Below are positions 43,647-52,635 of a DNA stretch of 64,000 bases, piece after piece. The translations under genes and the position numbers were made by a program. Source of the stretch: Gammaproteobacteria bacterium. GTDB lineage: Bacteria; Pseudomonadota; Gammaproteobacteria; Burkholderiales; Rhodocyclaceae. Position 1 is the stretch's first letter, and each line of letters starts with the position of its first letter. The notes under the pieces are model-generated. The model had not been told where the DNA came from and made no database searches. It saw nothing but the letters and a program-made list of their open reading frames with translations. The stretch lies in contig JAHJHI010000009.1 of the NCBI GenBank assembly GCA_018824085.1, forward strand, positions 124,001 to 188,000. The letters run 5' to 3'.

Positions 43647-44863
43647 GCAGCGACCTTGCCGGTCAGCGCGCCGTAGACGTCACGGTAGCGCGCGACAGAC
43701 GCGGTCCAGTTGCGCTCGCGTTCGACGAAGCGGCGGCCGGCAGCGCGCAGTGCGGGCCAGCGCTCCTGCATGTCGAGCAATTGCAGCACGCTGCGTGCGA
43801 GGTCATCGACATCGCCGGCACGGAACAGCATGCCGGTCTCGCCGTCGCGTATCAGTTCGCGGTGGCCGCCGACGTCGGAGGCGACCAGCAGGCGCCCCTG
43901 TGCCATCGCCTCCAGCGGCTTGAGCGGCGTCACCAGATCGGTCAGGCGCATCGAGTGGCGCGGATAGGCGAGCACATCGACCAGGTTGTAGTAGCGCTGC
44001 ACGTCGGCATGCGGCACCCGGCCGGTGAACTTCACGCTGGCCTGCAGGCCGAGCTCCTGCACGAGCTGCCTGAGGTTGGCGTCCTGCGGGCCGCCGCCGG
44101 TCAGCAGCAGCGCGACGTCCGGCGCCTTCTGCAGGATGGACGGCAGCGCGCGCAGCAGCAGGTCCAGCCCTTCGTAGGCATAGAAGGAGCCGATGAAGCC
44201 GAGCACGCGCTTGCCGGCGAAGCCGAGTTCGGCGCGCAGCGCCTCGTCGCCGGCAACGCCGAACGCGAAGTTGTCGATATCGACCGCGTTCGGGATGACG
44301 GTGATCTTGCCGGGCGCGACACCGCGCCCCAGCAGGTCGGCGCGCAGGCCTTCGCAGATGGTCGTCACGGCGTCGACCTGATGCACGGCGCGGGTTTCCA
44401 TCGCGCGCGTCGCGCGATAGCGCAGGCTGCCTTCGGTCGTCGTGCCGTGGTCGACAGCGGCGTCTTCCCAGAAGGCGCGGATTTCGTACACCACGGGAAT
44501 GCCGAGTTCGCGCCCGACCTTCAGCGCCGGAAAGGCGTTGAGCACCGGCGAGTGCGCGTGCAGCACGTCCGGCTTCACCTTGCGCGCAACCTCCAGCAGT
44601 CGCTGCGACAGTGCGCGCATCTGCGCCCGCTCGCGCAGGACCGGCACGTTGTCGAAGGCGCCCGGCGACCAGGGCGTGCGGTGGAACACCAGGCCGTCGA
44701 CCTCTTCCACCGCAGGGCCGGGTTCGGTGTGCTTCACGCTCGTCACGTGGTGCGTGTCCCAGCCCAGCTTGCGCTGTTCGCGCAGGATGGCGGCGGTGCG
44801 GAAGGTGTAGCCGCTGTGCAGCGGAATCGAGTGATCCAGTACGTGGAGGATGCGCATCGTCAT
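43643..44863 (-). CDS. XrtA-associated family 4 glycosyltransferase (Daro_2409/TIGR04063 type)
   Basis: A 406-residue GT-B enzyme beginning MTMRILHVLDHSIPLHSGY, the signature start of the PEP-CTERM/exosortase A-associated glycosyltransferase family typified by Daro_2409. Later motifs include AHSPVLNAFPALKVGREL, VIPNAVDIDNF, LGFIGSFYAYEGLDLL and TPLKPLEAMAQGRLL. It is conserved in such loci, so it likely makes a core linkage. AAGGGG precedes the ATG. Confidence 0.93.
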   Translation of the reverse strand: MTMRILHVLDHSIPLHSGYTFRTAAILREQRKLGWDTHHVTSVKHTEPGPAVEEVDGLVFHRTPWSPGAFDNVPVLRERAQMRALSQRLLEVARKVKPDVLHAHSPVLNAFPALKVGRELGIPVVYEIRAFWEDAAVDHGTTTEGSLRYRATRAMETRAVHQVDAVTTICEGLRADLLGRGVAPGKITVIPNAVDIDNFAFGVAGDEALRAELGFAGKRVLGFIGSFYAYEGLDLLLRALPSILQKAPDVALLLTGGGPQDANLRQLVQELGLQASVKFTGRVPHADVQRYYNLVDVLAYPRHSMRLTDLVTPLKPLEAMAQGRLLVASDVGGHRELIRDGETGMLFRAGDVDDLARSVLQLLDMQERWPALRAAGRRFVERERNWTASVARYRDVYGALTGKVAA

Positions 44864-44872
44864 CGGGCCCCT

Positions 44873-46786
44873 TCAGGCGGCAGCACGAACAAGCTGGCCT
44901 TCCTGATTGCGCAGGAAGGCGTCGAACATCAGCAGCGTCCACAGCGAGGCGCTGTAGTCGCGCATGCCGGATTGGTGCGCGTCGACCAGATGTTCGAGGT
45001 AGGTGCGGTTGAACCAGCCGGTGTCGGCCAGACGGCTGCCGAGCACGGCGTCGCGCACGCGCTGCCTGAGCGGGCCGCGGAACCAGCGTGACAGCGGCAC
45101 GGAAAAGCCCATCTTCGGCCGGTACATGATGTCGTTCGGCAGATGCGGTTCGAGCGACTTCTTCAGCAGGTACTTGCCTTCCTGGCCGCGGATCTTCAGC
45201 GACGCCGGCAGCGTGGCCAGCCACTCGACCAGTTCGTGGTCCATCAGCGGCTCGCGCACTTCGAGCGAGTGCGCCATGCTGGCGCGGTCGACCTTGGTGT
45301 TGATGTCGCCGACCAGATAGGTGTTCAGGTCAAGGTACTGCACCAGCGACAGCGGCTCGTCCGACGTGTGGCGTGCCGCGTGGCGGCGGAACACCTCGAC
45401 CGCGTTGTAGCCGCCGAGCGCGGATTTCATCTTCGGGCTGAACAGCTGCGCGCGCATCGGGTCGCGCAGGATGGATACCGAGTGGAAATAGGCCTCGACC
45501 GAGGTGCGCGCCAGCGATTCGAAGGTGCTCTTGGCGCGGAACACGCGCGGCGCCCAGTCGGCCTTCGGATAGATCTGGCCCAGCGCGCCGAACAGCGGCC
45601 GGCGCACGCCCAGCGGCAGGCGCGAACGCAGCCGCTCTTCCATCACGTGCATGCGGTAGCGGCGATAGCCGCCGAAGCTCTCGTCGCCGCCGTCACCGGA
45701 AAGCGCCACGGTGACGTGCTTGCGCGCGAGCTGGCACACGCGGTAGGTCGGCAGTGCGGAGCTGTCGGCATAGGGTTCGTCATACAGCCAGGCCAGCGTG
45801 TCGATGAGGTCGAAGTCGTCGGAGGCAACCATCTCGACGCGGTGATTGGTGCGGTAGCGGTCGGCCACCTGCTGCGCGAACTTCGATTCGTCGAACGCCG
45901 GATCGTCGAAGGCGATGGCACAGGTGTTGACCGGCGTATCGGAGGACTGCGCCATCATCGCGACCACGGCCGACGAATCGACGCCACCGGACAGGAAGGC
46001 GCCCAGCGGCACTTCGGAAATCATGCGCAGGCTGACCGATTCACGCAGCCGGCGGATCAGTTCCTCTTCGGCCTGCACTTCGTCGATTGCCTCGACTCGG
46101 CCGAAATCCACGTCCCAGTAGCGTCGCGGCGCCGGCGCGGCGACGCCGCGACGGATGCACAGGCTGTGCGCCGGTTCCAGCTTGAAGGCCTGGCGGTAGA
46201 TGGTGCGCGGGTCGGCAACGTAGCCGAGCGCGAAATATTCTTCGACCGCCATCGGGTCGAGCTCCAGACCGAGGCCACCGTGCGCCATCAGCGCCTTCAG
46301 TTCGGAGCCGAAGATGAGCTGGCCGTCGGGCAGCAGCGCATAGAACAGCGGCTTCACGCCGAGCCGGTCGCGCGCGAGGAAAAGCGTGTCCTGATTGCGG
46401 TCGAACAGCGCGAACGCGAACATGCCGCGGAAGCGCTCGACGCAGGCTTCGCCCCACTGCTCCCAGGCGTGCACGATGACTTCGGTGTCGCTGCGCGTGC
46501 GGAAGGTGTGGCCGAGCGCGGTCAGTTCGGGGATCAGCGCCTGGAAGTTGTAGATCTCGCCGTTGAACACGACGATGACCGAACCGTCCTCGTTGGCCAG
46601 CGGCTGCTGGCCGCTCGCGACGTCGATGATGGACAGCCGGCGGTGACCGAGGCCAACCCCGGCTTCGATATGCAGATCGCCTTCGTCGGGACCGCGATGG
46701 TGCTGCGCTTCGTTCATGCGGTGAAGGATGTCGCGCCCTACATCGCGCCGGTTGCGCGTGTCAAAAATGCCAACGAAACCGCACAT
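44873..46786 (-). CDS. XrtA/PEP-CTERM system amidotransferase (intact asparagine synthase type)
   Basis: A 637-residue glutamine-dependent amidotransferase. The N-terminal glutaminase is complete: Cys2 (MCGFVGIF), GHRRLSIID, VFNGEIYN (73-80) and RSDTE with Asp100. The synthetase domain has AFLSGGVDSS (SGGVDS at 266-271) and LSGDGGDESFGG. It should adenylate a carboxylate and amidate it with ammonia from glutamine. In an EPS locus the substrate may be a uronic acid residue or a bound amino acid rather than free aspartate. It belongs to the exosortase-associated set (TIGR03108). This is the only one of three homologues in the window with a working glutaminase. Confidence 0.95.
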   Translation of the reverse strand: MCGFVGIFDTRNRRDVGRDILHRMNEAQHHRGPDEGDLHIEAGVGLGHRRLSIIDVASGQQPLANEDGSVIVVFNGEIYNFQALIPELTALGHTFRTRSDTEVIVHAWEQWGEACVERFRGMFAFALFDRNQDTLFLARDRLGVKPLFYALLPDGQLIFGSELKALMAHGGLGLELDPMAVEEYFALGYVADPRTIYRQAFKLEPAHSLCIRRGVAAPAPRRYWDVDFGRVEAIDEVQAEEELIRRLRESVSLRMISEVPLGAFLSGGVDSSAVVAMMAQSSDTPVNTCAIAFDDPAFDESKFAQQVADRYRTNHRVEMVASDDFDLIDTLAWLYDEPYADSSALPTYRVCQLARKHVTVALSGDGGDESFGGYRRYRMHVMEERLRSRLPLGVRRPLFGALGQIYPKADWAPRVFRAKSTFESLARTSVEAYFHSVSILRDPMRAQLFSPKMKSALGGYNAVEVFRRHAARHTSDEPLSLVQYLDLNTYLVGDINTKVDRASMAHSLEVREPLMDHELVEWLATLPASLKIRGQEGKYLLKKSLEPHLPNDIMYRPKMGFSVPLSRWFRGPLRQRVRDAVLGSRLADTGWFNRTYLEHLVDAHQSGMRDYSASLWTLLMFDAFLRNQEGQLVRAAA

Positions 46787-46800
46787 GCGGGAATGTCCTG

Positions 46801-47946
46801 TCAGAAGGTGGAGCCGTCCGGGCGGCTGCGCATGCCGGACAGGGCGAGGTAGGCGTCACGATACGCCGCGACCATGGCTTCAATGCTAAAGGACGACTCG
46901 ATTTTCTGCCGTGATGCACTTCCGTGCGCGCCCAGCAGCACGGGATCTGCGGCGTATTCACCGATGGCGGCGGCCAGCGCGGCGACGTCACCGGGCGCGA
47001 ACAGCCGGCCATTCACGCCCTGCTCGACCAGCTCCGGCGTGCCGCCGACACCGGTCGCCAGCACCGGCAGCCCGCAGGCCATCGCCTCGAGGATGGTGTT
47101 GGAGATGCCCTCGCCCAGCGACGGCAGCACGAACACGTCGAACGCCTGCATCAGTGCGGCGATGTCACTGCGCTCGCCGGGCAGCCAGGCCTGTGCCGAC
47201 AGGCCGGCGTCGTCGATCTGCCGCTGGCAGGCGGCGCGCGTGCCGCCGTCGCCGACGATGACCAGGCGCAGGCGCTCGCCGCCCGGGCGACGACTCGCGT
47301 CGATGAAGGCGGACACCAGCGTCGGATAGTCCTTCACGCCGACCATGCGCCCGACGCTGCCGACCACGAAGCCGTCGCGCAGCGACGCCGGCAGCACGGC
47401 TCGCGCATCCGGCCCGGGCGGCCGGAAACGCTGTTTGTCGACGCCGTTGTAGATCTGCGTCACGCGCTGCGCGTCAACGCCTATCGCCTCGATCAGCCAG
47501 TTCTGCAGGTCGCGGCTCACCGTCAGGTAGCGATGGACGAAGGGGCGCGCCAGACGGCGCAGGCGGTTGTAGCGCGCATTGCTGCCGTCCAGGTCGAACA
47601 CGTCGCGGCCGTGCTCGCCGTGTATGCGCACCGGCACACCGGCCAGCCAGCCGATCAGCACCGCCTCGATGGCGGACAGGTTGCGCGTATGCAGGATGTC
47701 GGGCCGCAGCGCACGCAGCATGCGCCAGAGCCGCACATAGTGAGCCGGGTCCTTGCCCGGCGCCTTCTTTACGTCGTGGAACACCGCGCGCCCGGGCGCG
47801 ATGCGTTCGACGAAATGCGAATGCCCCTGCAGGCACACGACGTGGTGCTCGAAGTCGCCAGGCGGAAAATTGTTGAACAGGTTGACCATCCCGTTCTCCA
47901 TGCCGCCGGTGCCGAAGTGATGCACGACATGGACGATGCGCGTCAC
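46801..47946 (-). CDS. XrtA-associated family 4 glycosyltransferase (TIGR03088-like)
   Basis: A 381-residue GT-B enzyme starting MTRIVHVVHHFGTGGMENG, the conserved N-terminus of sugar transferase family stp2 of PEP-CTERM loci. The donor domain has QIYNGVDKQRFRPP, GSVGRMVGVKDYP and PSLGEGISNTILEAMACGLP. The start is a GTG that overlaps the XrtA stop as GTGA, so it is coupled to the exosortase. Conserved gene order with XrtA suggests a core linkage in the polymer. Confidence 0.93.
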   Translation of the reverse strand: MTRIVHVVHHFGTGGMENGMVNLFNNFPPGDFEHHVVCLQGHSHFVERIAPGRAVFHDVKKAPGKDPAHYVRLWRMLRALRPDILHTRNLSAIEAVLIGWLAGVPVRIHGEHGRDVFDLDGSNARYNRLRRLARPFVHRYLTVSRDLQNWLIEAIGVDAQRVTQIYNGVDKQRFRPPGPDARAVLPASLRDGFVVGSVGRMVGVKDYPTLVSAFIDASRRPGGERLRLVIVGDGGTRAACQRQIDDAGLSAQAWLPGERSDIAALMQAFDVFVLPSLGEGISNTILEAMACGLPVLATGVGGTPELVEQGVNGRLFAPGDVAALAAAIGEYAADPVLLGAHGSASRQKIESSFSIEAMVAAYRDAYLALSGMRSRPDGSTF

Positions 47947-49481
47947 GGCCTGACCGCCTGCGCAAGGTAGGGCTCGACCAGCGTGACGAAGTCGCGCAGG
48001 CGCGCCTGCGCCTCACGGCCATCACCGGTCTGCGCCGTGTAGAACACGACGCCGTAGCCGGCGTCGCGCCCGCTCAGCAGCAGGTCGCGCGCGAACAGCA
48101 GCTTGGCGCGTACGCTGCTCAGCACCGGTGTGTCGCCAACCACGTACCAGTCGTTGATCAGCAGGCGCAGCTTCGCCGAGCGCAGCTGCGTCTCGCGCAC
48201 CGGATGCGGGCCCTGCTCCAGCACGCGCTCGCCGATGTTGGACCACACGTCGTGCTCCTGCTCGATCATGTAGTTGCGCGAATTGATCAGCTCGGCATCC
48301 TGGCGCTGGCGCCCGTACCAGGCCAGATGCACGACGACGACATCATCCCCGCGCCGGTACTGCACTGTGCGTTCGCCGTCCGGATTCTGGAAGTGGGGCC
48401 GCCAGTCGGTCAGCGGTGTCGCGTCGTCGATGACCCAGCCGTCACCCGGCGAAACCGGCAGCGCGAGCGCCGGAACGGGCGGCGCGGCGCGCGCGGCAAG
48501 ACCGGCGGCCGACAGCAGCGGCAGCACCAGCAACAGCGCGCTGGCCAGACCGGAAGCGAGAACCCGCAGCCCCGACACCGGGCGCCGCGCGAACGCGCCG
48601 TCGGCCGGCACGATGTCTTCGGCCTCGCGCTCCTGCCAGAAGGAACCGATCCAGAACAGCAACAGCATGATGGCGCCGAAGAACACCCAGCCGTAGATGA
48701 TGTGGTCCACGCCGGTGGCGATCTTCATGTCCGAGTAGTGCGCGAGCAGCACGATCATCAGCGCGCGGAAGCCGTTGGCGATCACCGGCACCACGAGCGA
48801 GGCGGCGATGAAGGCGGCACGGCGCCACAGCGAGCGGTAGCTCAGGTAGGCGAACAGCGTGCCCACGGTGACCGACGCGATGAGGTAGCGCAGGCCGCTG
48901 CAGGCCTCGACGACGGACCAGCTGCCGGACGGCAGTTCGAAGAAGGTCCCTTCGCGGAACACCGGAAAGCCCAGCAGCTGCAGCGCACCGACGGTGAAGT
49001 CGGCGGTGTAGTTCATCAGCGGCAGCATGAGCCCCTCGCCCATCGGCACGCAGAGGAAAAGGAAGGCCAGCGGGTAGGCGACGATCCAGGCGACGCGCCA
49101 GCCGAGCACGGCGATGGCGAGCGACGGGATCATCGCGACGAAACAGAGCTGGCGCACCACCTGCACGCCGGCCATGTCGGCCACCAGCCAGCCGGCCAGG
49201 CTGCCGGCCAGCGCAAGCAATCCCCACAGGCAGGGCTGCGGCGCAACGCGCGACAGCGTGGCGCGCTTGCGCCACACCAGCCAGATGAACAGCGGTGCGA
49301 CGAGCAGCCCGTGGGCGAAGGTTTCGGAGCGCCACCAGATCTGCACCATCGACAGCGCGGTGTCCCAGTAGAGCGCGAACAGCATGCCCAGCAGCAGCAG
49401 GAACAGCGGCCCCAGACTGCGCCACGACGTCATGCCGGGGCGAAGGTCAGCTGCGGGAATGGAGGATGCCGGATTGAACAT
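47943..49481 (-). CDS. xrtA: Exosortase A fused to EpsI domain
   Basis: A 512-residue fusion. Residues 20-285 are the exosortase, with about eight membrane segments and the transpeptidase-like triad Cys194 (VEACSGLRY), Arg239 (NGFRALMIV) and His260 (VDHIIYGWVFFG). Residues about 300-512 form the EpsI domain with DGWVIDDATPLTDWRPHF and VVHLAWYGRQRQ. Exosortase A is thought to cleave PEP-CTERM tails of surface proteins in the inner membrane. The ATG at 49481 is used; it overlaps the upstream glycosyltransferase end by 35 bp, with a second ATG at 49433 that still keeps the whole catalytic region. The open frame extends far upstream but only inside the neighbour. Confidence 0.95.
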   Translation of the reverse strand: MFNPASSIPAADLRPGMTSWRSLGPLFLLLLGMLFALYWDTALSMVQIWWRSETFAHGLLVAPLFIWLVWRKRATLSRVAPQPCLWGLLALAGSLAGWLVADMAGVQVVRQLCFVAMIPSLAIAVLGWRVAWIVAYPLAFLFLCVPMGEGLMLPLMNYTADFTVGALQLLGFPVFREGTFFELPSGSWSVVEACSGLRYLIASVTVGTLFAYLSYRSLWRRAAFIAASLVVPVIANGFRALMIVLLAHYSDMKIATGVDHIIYGWVFFGAIMLLLFWIGSFWQEREAEDIVPADGAFARRPVSGLRVLASGLASALLLVLPLLSAAGLAARAAPPVPALALPVSPGDGWVIDDATPLTDWRPHFQNPDGERTVQYRRGDDVVVVHLAWYGRQRQDAELINSRNYMIEQEHDVWSNIGERVLEQGPHPVRETQLRSAKLRLLINDWYVVGDTPVLSSVRAKLLFARDLLLSGRDAGYGVVFYTAQTGDGREAQARLRDFVTLVEPYLAQAVRP

Positions 49482-50721
49482 CGGGTGGATTTCCGTTGTT
49501 GAGCGAAGCCGGAACCGCGCCGCGCCGGGGCGCGTCGAGGCAGTCGTCCAGCGCGGCCAGCGCGCTGTCCCAGCGATAGACCTGTTCGATGCGGGTACGT
49601 GCCGCAATGCCGACCGCGCGCGCGCGCGCCGGGTCGAACAGTGCAAGCACCGCGGCGGCGAAGGACTGCGCGTCACCTGCGGTGATGAAGTCACGGCCGG
49701 CCTGGGCGTCGAGGCTGCCGGCGCAGGTGTCGGACACGACGACGGGCTGCGCCAGCGCCATCGCTTCGAGCACCTTGTTCTGGATGCCGCGTGCCACGCG
49801 CAGTGGCGCGACGGCGCAAGCCGCATGCGCCACCCACGGCCGCACGTCGTCGACACGGCCGGTGACGGTCACGTGGCCGAGGCGCTCCAGCTCGCGCACG
49901 GCCGGCGCCGGATTCATGCCGACCACGTAGAAGCGGGCCGCCGGTTCGACCGCCAGCACACGCGGCATCACCTCGGTCGCAAACCAGCTTGCGGCATCGA
50001 TGTTGGGCCAGTAATCCATCGCGCCGGTAAACACCACGGCCCGCTCTCCGGCGCGATACGGCGATTCGCCGCCGTGCGCCGGACTGAAGAAATCGACATC
50101 CACGCCGTTGGGCACCGCCGTGACACGCCCCGATTGTTCCGGCGCCAGCGACTCGAACAGCGCCACCTCGGCCGGTGTCACCAGCAAGCTCATGTCGGAC
50201 GCCGCGACAACGCGGGACTCGAAGTCGAGCAGCGTGCGCGCCTCGCGCCGGTAGAGCCAGGACAGCGGCCAGCGGTGACGCGGTGCGTACTCGGCCCATT
50301 TGGCCGAATCGACATCGACCAGGTCGACGATGCGGCGCACCTGCGGATGGCCGTCGAGGTATTGCGCCATCGTCGAACAGAACACGACGACCTTCTCGAT
50401 GCGGTGGCGCGCGATGGTGTCGTCCACCCAGCGCTGCATCGCGGCCGACCGGTAGTAGACGACGCTCATCGATTCGCCGCTGGCGAGTGCCCGCAACGAC
50501 GCGATCCTGCGGCTGCGCGGATGGATGCGTTCGGCATGAAGCTGCGCGCACAGACCGGCCAGTGACGGCACGTGCGGCAGGTCGGCTGCGTCGTCGACAA
50601 AGGTGCCGACGTGCAGCGCGTGGCGCTGCGCGAGGTGGCGCAGCAGGTGATGGGAGCGGATCTTGTCGCCCTTGTTCGGCGGGAACGGCAGACGATGGGC
50701 GAGAAAGAGCAGCGCTTCCAT
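49447..50721 (-). CDS. XrtA-associated glycosyltransferase (TIGR03087-like)
   Basis: A 424-residue GT-B enzyme beginning MEALLFLAHRLPFPPNKGDK, the hallmark of the stp1 sugar-transferase family in PEP-CTERM loci. AVPNGVDVDFFSPA and GAMDYWPNIDAASWF follow, with GIQNKVLEAMALAQPVV in the donor domain. The ATG at 50721 is 13 bp after the FemAB stop; an upstream in-frame start would extend into that gene. The C-terminal tail overlaps the xrtA start by 35 bp in a different frame. Confidence 0.93.
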   Translation of the reverse strand: MEALLFLAHRLPFPPNKGDKIRSHHLLRHLAQRHALHVGTFVDDAADLPHVPSLAGLCAQLHAERIHPRSRRIASLRALASGESMSVVYYRSAAMQRWVDDTIARHRIEKVVVFCSTMAQYLDGHPQVRRIVDLVDVDSAKWAEYAPRHRWPLSWLYRREARTLLDFESRVVAASDMSLLVTPAEVALFESLAPEQSGRVTAVPNGVDVDFFSPAHGGESPYRAGERAVVFTGAMDYWPNIDAASWFATEVMPRVLAVEPAARFYVVGMNPAPAVRELERLGHVTVTGRVDDVRPWVAHAACAVAPLRVARGIQNKVLEAMALAQPVVVSDTCAGSLDAQAGRDFITAGDAQSFAAAVLALFDPARARAVGIAARTRIEQVYRWDSALAALDDCLDAPRRGAVPASLNNGNPPDVQSGILHSRS

Positions 50722-50734
50722 GGCGACGCCGCGT

Positions 50735-51769
50735 TCAGCCAAGATTGCGAACGATGAAAGGGCCCAGTGCGTTGGCGAAACTGCGCGGCATGCGCCGCCA
50801 CGTTTCAATCATCAGCCGGTACTTGGGGTTGGACGGATTGTTGCGCGGCAGGCTGTCGCGTTTGTACAGGCAGTATTCGTAATGCAGCGGCGTCGGCTCG
50901 AAGCCCCAGTTCTTCTTGAATGAGTAGGAACCGGTGCCCTGCTTGCTGCGCCCGTAGTCGAACACCCTGATGCCGCGTTCGCAGGCGTGGCTCATCAGCG
51001 CCCAGTATTTGAAGTCATTGGCCGCAAGGTCGCGCGCGGCCAGCGCATCGCCCGCGTAGTAGGGCAGGATTTCGTCGCGGAAGTAGAAACTCATGACGCT
51101 GCTGAGCAGTTCGCCGTCGGCGCTTTCCACCGTCATCACGGAGCAGCGCTCGCCGAAGGTGGCGCGCAGCGTGTCGAAGTAGCGACGCGACATGGCCGGC
51201 GTGCCGTGGCGATGCACGTTGTCCGAATACAGTTCGAAGAAGCGTTCGTTGTCATCATCGAAACGCGCCACCAGCCCGTTCTTGATGCCCTTGCGCACCA
51301 TTGCGCGCTGCTTGCGCGGAATGGCGTTCATGTTGGCTTCGAGGTCCGGCAGGATCTCCTTGCGGAAGGTGACATAGAGGTCTTCGGTCGGCCATTCCGG
51401 ATGGCGCGCATGCACATTGCGCAATTCCAGATGATCGACGCCGAGCGACTGTGCGATGCGCTGCGCCTCCGCCTCCAGCGCCTGCGCGGCGGTGTCGTCG
51501 TCGGCCGCCACGCCGCCATAGACGCCAAACGGCAGCGACACCAGCGAGTGGCCGAACAGGCGGCTCTTCACCTGCGCCAGCGGCAGCACGCCGCAGATGC
51601 GACCGGCCCGCTCGGCGAGCAGATAGTGGGCGCGGTGGCGGAACACGTCGCGCATGATGTCGCGCCACTCGAACAGATGGAAGAAGCTGGCCGTCGGGCA
51701 CTGTTCGACAAAAGTGTTCCAGTCTGCGCGATCTCCGTCGGCCACCGCGCGAACGCTCACTGCCGTCAT
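50735..51769 (-). CDS. FemAB-like aminoacyl/acyl transferase, XrtA-associated (TIGR03019-like)
   Basis: A 344-residue protein of the FemAB/GNAT double-domain family. Motifs include FFHLFEWRDIMRDVF, IPRKQRAMVRKGIKNGL and FDYGRSKQGTGSYSFKKNWG, all typical of the PEP-CTERM subset. True FemAB enzymes add amino acids from aminoacyl-tRNA to peptidoglycan, so this protein may attach amino acids or acyl groups to EPS or a protein. The ATG at 51769 was chosen; an in-frame GTG at 51790 also has a GGAG site and would add seven residues, overlapping the deacetylase stop. Confidence 0.9.
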   Translation of the reverse strand: MTAVSVRAVADGDRADWNTFVEQCPTASFFHLFEWRDIMRDVFRHRAHYLLAERAGRICGVLPLAQVKSRLFGHSLVSLPFGVYGGVAADDDTAAQALEAEAQRIAQSLGVDHLELRNVHARHPEWPTEDLYVTFRKEILPDLEANMNAIPRKQRAMVRKGIKNGLVARFDDDNERFFELYSDNVHRHGTPAMSRRYFDTLRATFGERCSVMTVESADGELLSSVMSFYFRDEILPYYAGDALAARDLAANDFKYWALMSHACERGIRVFDYGRSKQGTGSYSFKKNWGFEPTPLHYEYCLYKRDSLPRNNPSNPKYRLMIETWRRMPRSFANALGPFIVRNLG

Positions 51770-51773
51770 GAAT

Positions 51774-52634
51774 TCAGCCTCGGGACGCACGTGAAATCTC
51801 CGGAAAAACCTCGTCCATGCGACCCCAGCGGAAGTCGCGCATCAGGCGCGCAAGCCGGCCTTCGGTACGGTCGAGATTGACGTAGTGGCGAAAGCGCGAC
51901 TTCGCGTCGACCCCCGGCACGCGCGGCTGCGCCGCGTCGATTTCCCAAGGGTGGCAGTAGAACATCGCGGGGCGCCCGTCGCGCTCGTTTACCTGGCGCA
52001 ACAGCCAGCGCGACGCCGCATAGGGCAGCAGGCGGAAGTAGCCGCCTCCGCCGGCCGGCAGGTTGCGGCTGCCCATGCGCACCGTGGTGACCGGCACTTC
52101 CATGAGGCCGTCGCGCGACGCGAACGGAAAGCGCGGCGCATCCGGCATGCCGTAGTGGTCGTGCTTGACCGGATAGATGCTGGAGCTGTAGCGATAGCCG
52201 GCCTGCGCCACGCAGTCGAGCGCCCACGGGTTGGTGTGGCCGATGGAAAAGCTCGGCGCGCGGTAGCCGCGCACTTCGGTGCCGACGATGTCTTCGAGTA
52301 CCGTCTTGGCGCGCGTGATGTCGTCGAGGAATTCGTCTGGCGACTGGTCGGTGGCGCGCAGATGCGCACTGCCGTGGCTGGCCACCTCGTGGCCGGCGGC
52401 GGCGATGCGGCGCACCATCTCCGGGTGGCGCTGCGCGATCCAGCCCAGCGTGAAGAAGGTTGCGCGGTTTCCGCTGTCGTCAAGCAGCGCGAGGATGCGG
52501 TCAACGTTGCGCTCGACGCGGCATTCGATGCCGTCCCAGTCGCTGCGCGCAATGTAGGGGGCAAGCGCCGACACCTGGAAGTAGTCTTCCACGTCCACGG
52601 TGAATGCATTGCGGATCGATGTCGCGGCAGCCAT
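51774..52634 (-). CDS. XrtA-associated polysaccharide deacetylase (DUF3473, TIGR03006-like)
   Basis: A 286-residue CE4 enzyme with AFTVDVEDYFQVS (catalytic/metal Asp block), ATFFTLGWIAQRHP, the metal-binding ASHGSAHLR and RGYRAPSFSIG. The C-terminal GGGGYFRLLPY and FYCHPWEID belong to the DUF3473 tail. It is always found with exosortase A. Deacetylation of N-acetylhexosamines in the EPS is the likely reaction. It starts one base after the wecB stop. Confidence 0.93.
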   Translation of the reverse strand: MAAATSIRNAFTVDVEDYFQVSALAPYIARSDWDGIECRVERNVDRILALLDDSGNRATFFTLGWIAQRHPEMVRRIAAAGHEVASHGSAHLRATDQSPDEFLDDITRAKTVLEDIVGTEVRGYRAPSFSIGHTNPWALDCVAQAGYRYSSSIYPVKHDHYGMPDAPRFPFASRDGLMEVPVTTVRMGSRNLPAGGGGYFRLLPYAASRWLLRQVNERDGRPAMFYCHPWEIDAAQPRVPGVDAKSRFRHYVNLDRTEGRLARLMRDFRWGRMDEVFPEISRASRG

Positions 52635-52635
52635 G

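Noticed and set aside
45143-46852. Long plus-strand frame opposite the amidotransferase
   Set aside because: The minus-strand gene has a complete glutaminase and synthetase domain; the opposite frame has none.
49482-49856. Extended N-terminus for XrtA
   Set aside because: The extra frame is antisense-free but out-of-frame coding within the glycosyltransferase and encodes low-complexity Arg/Ser sequence.
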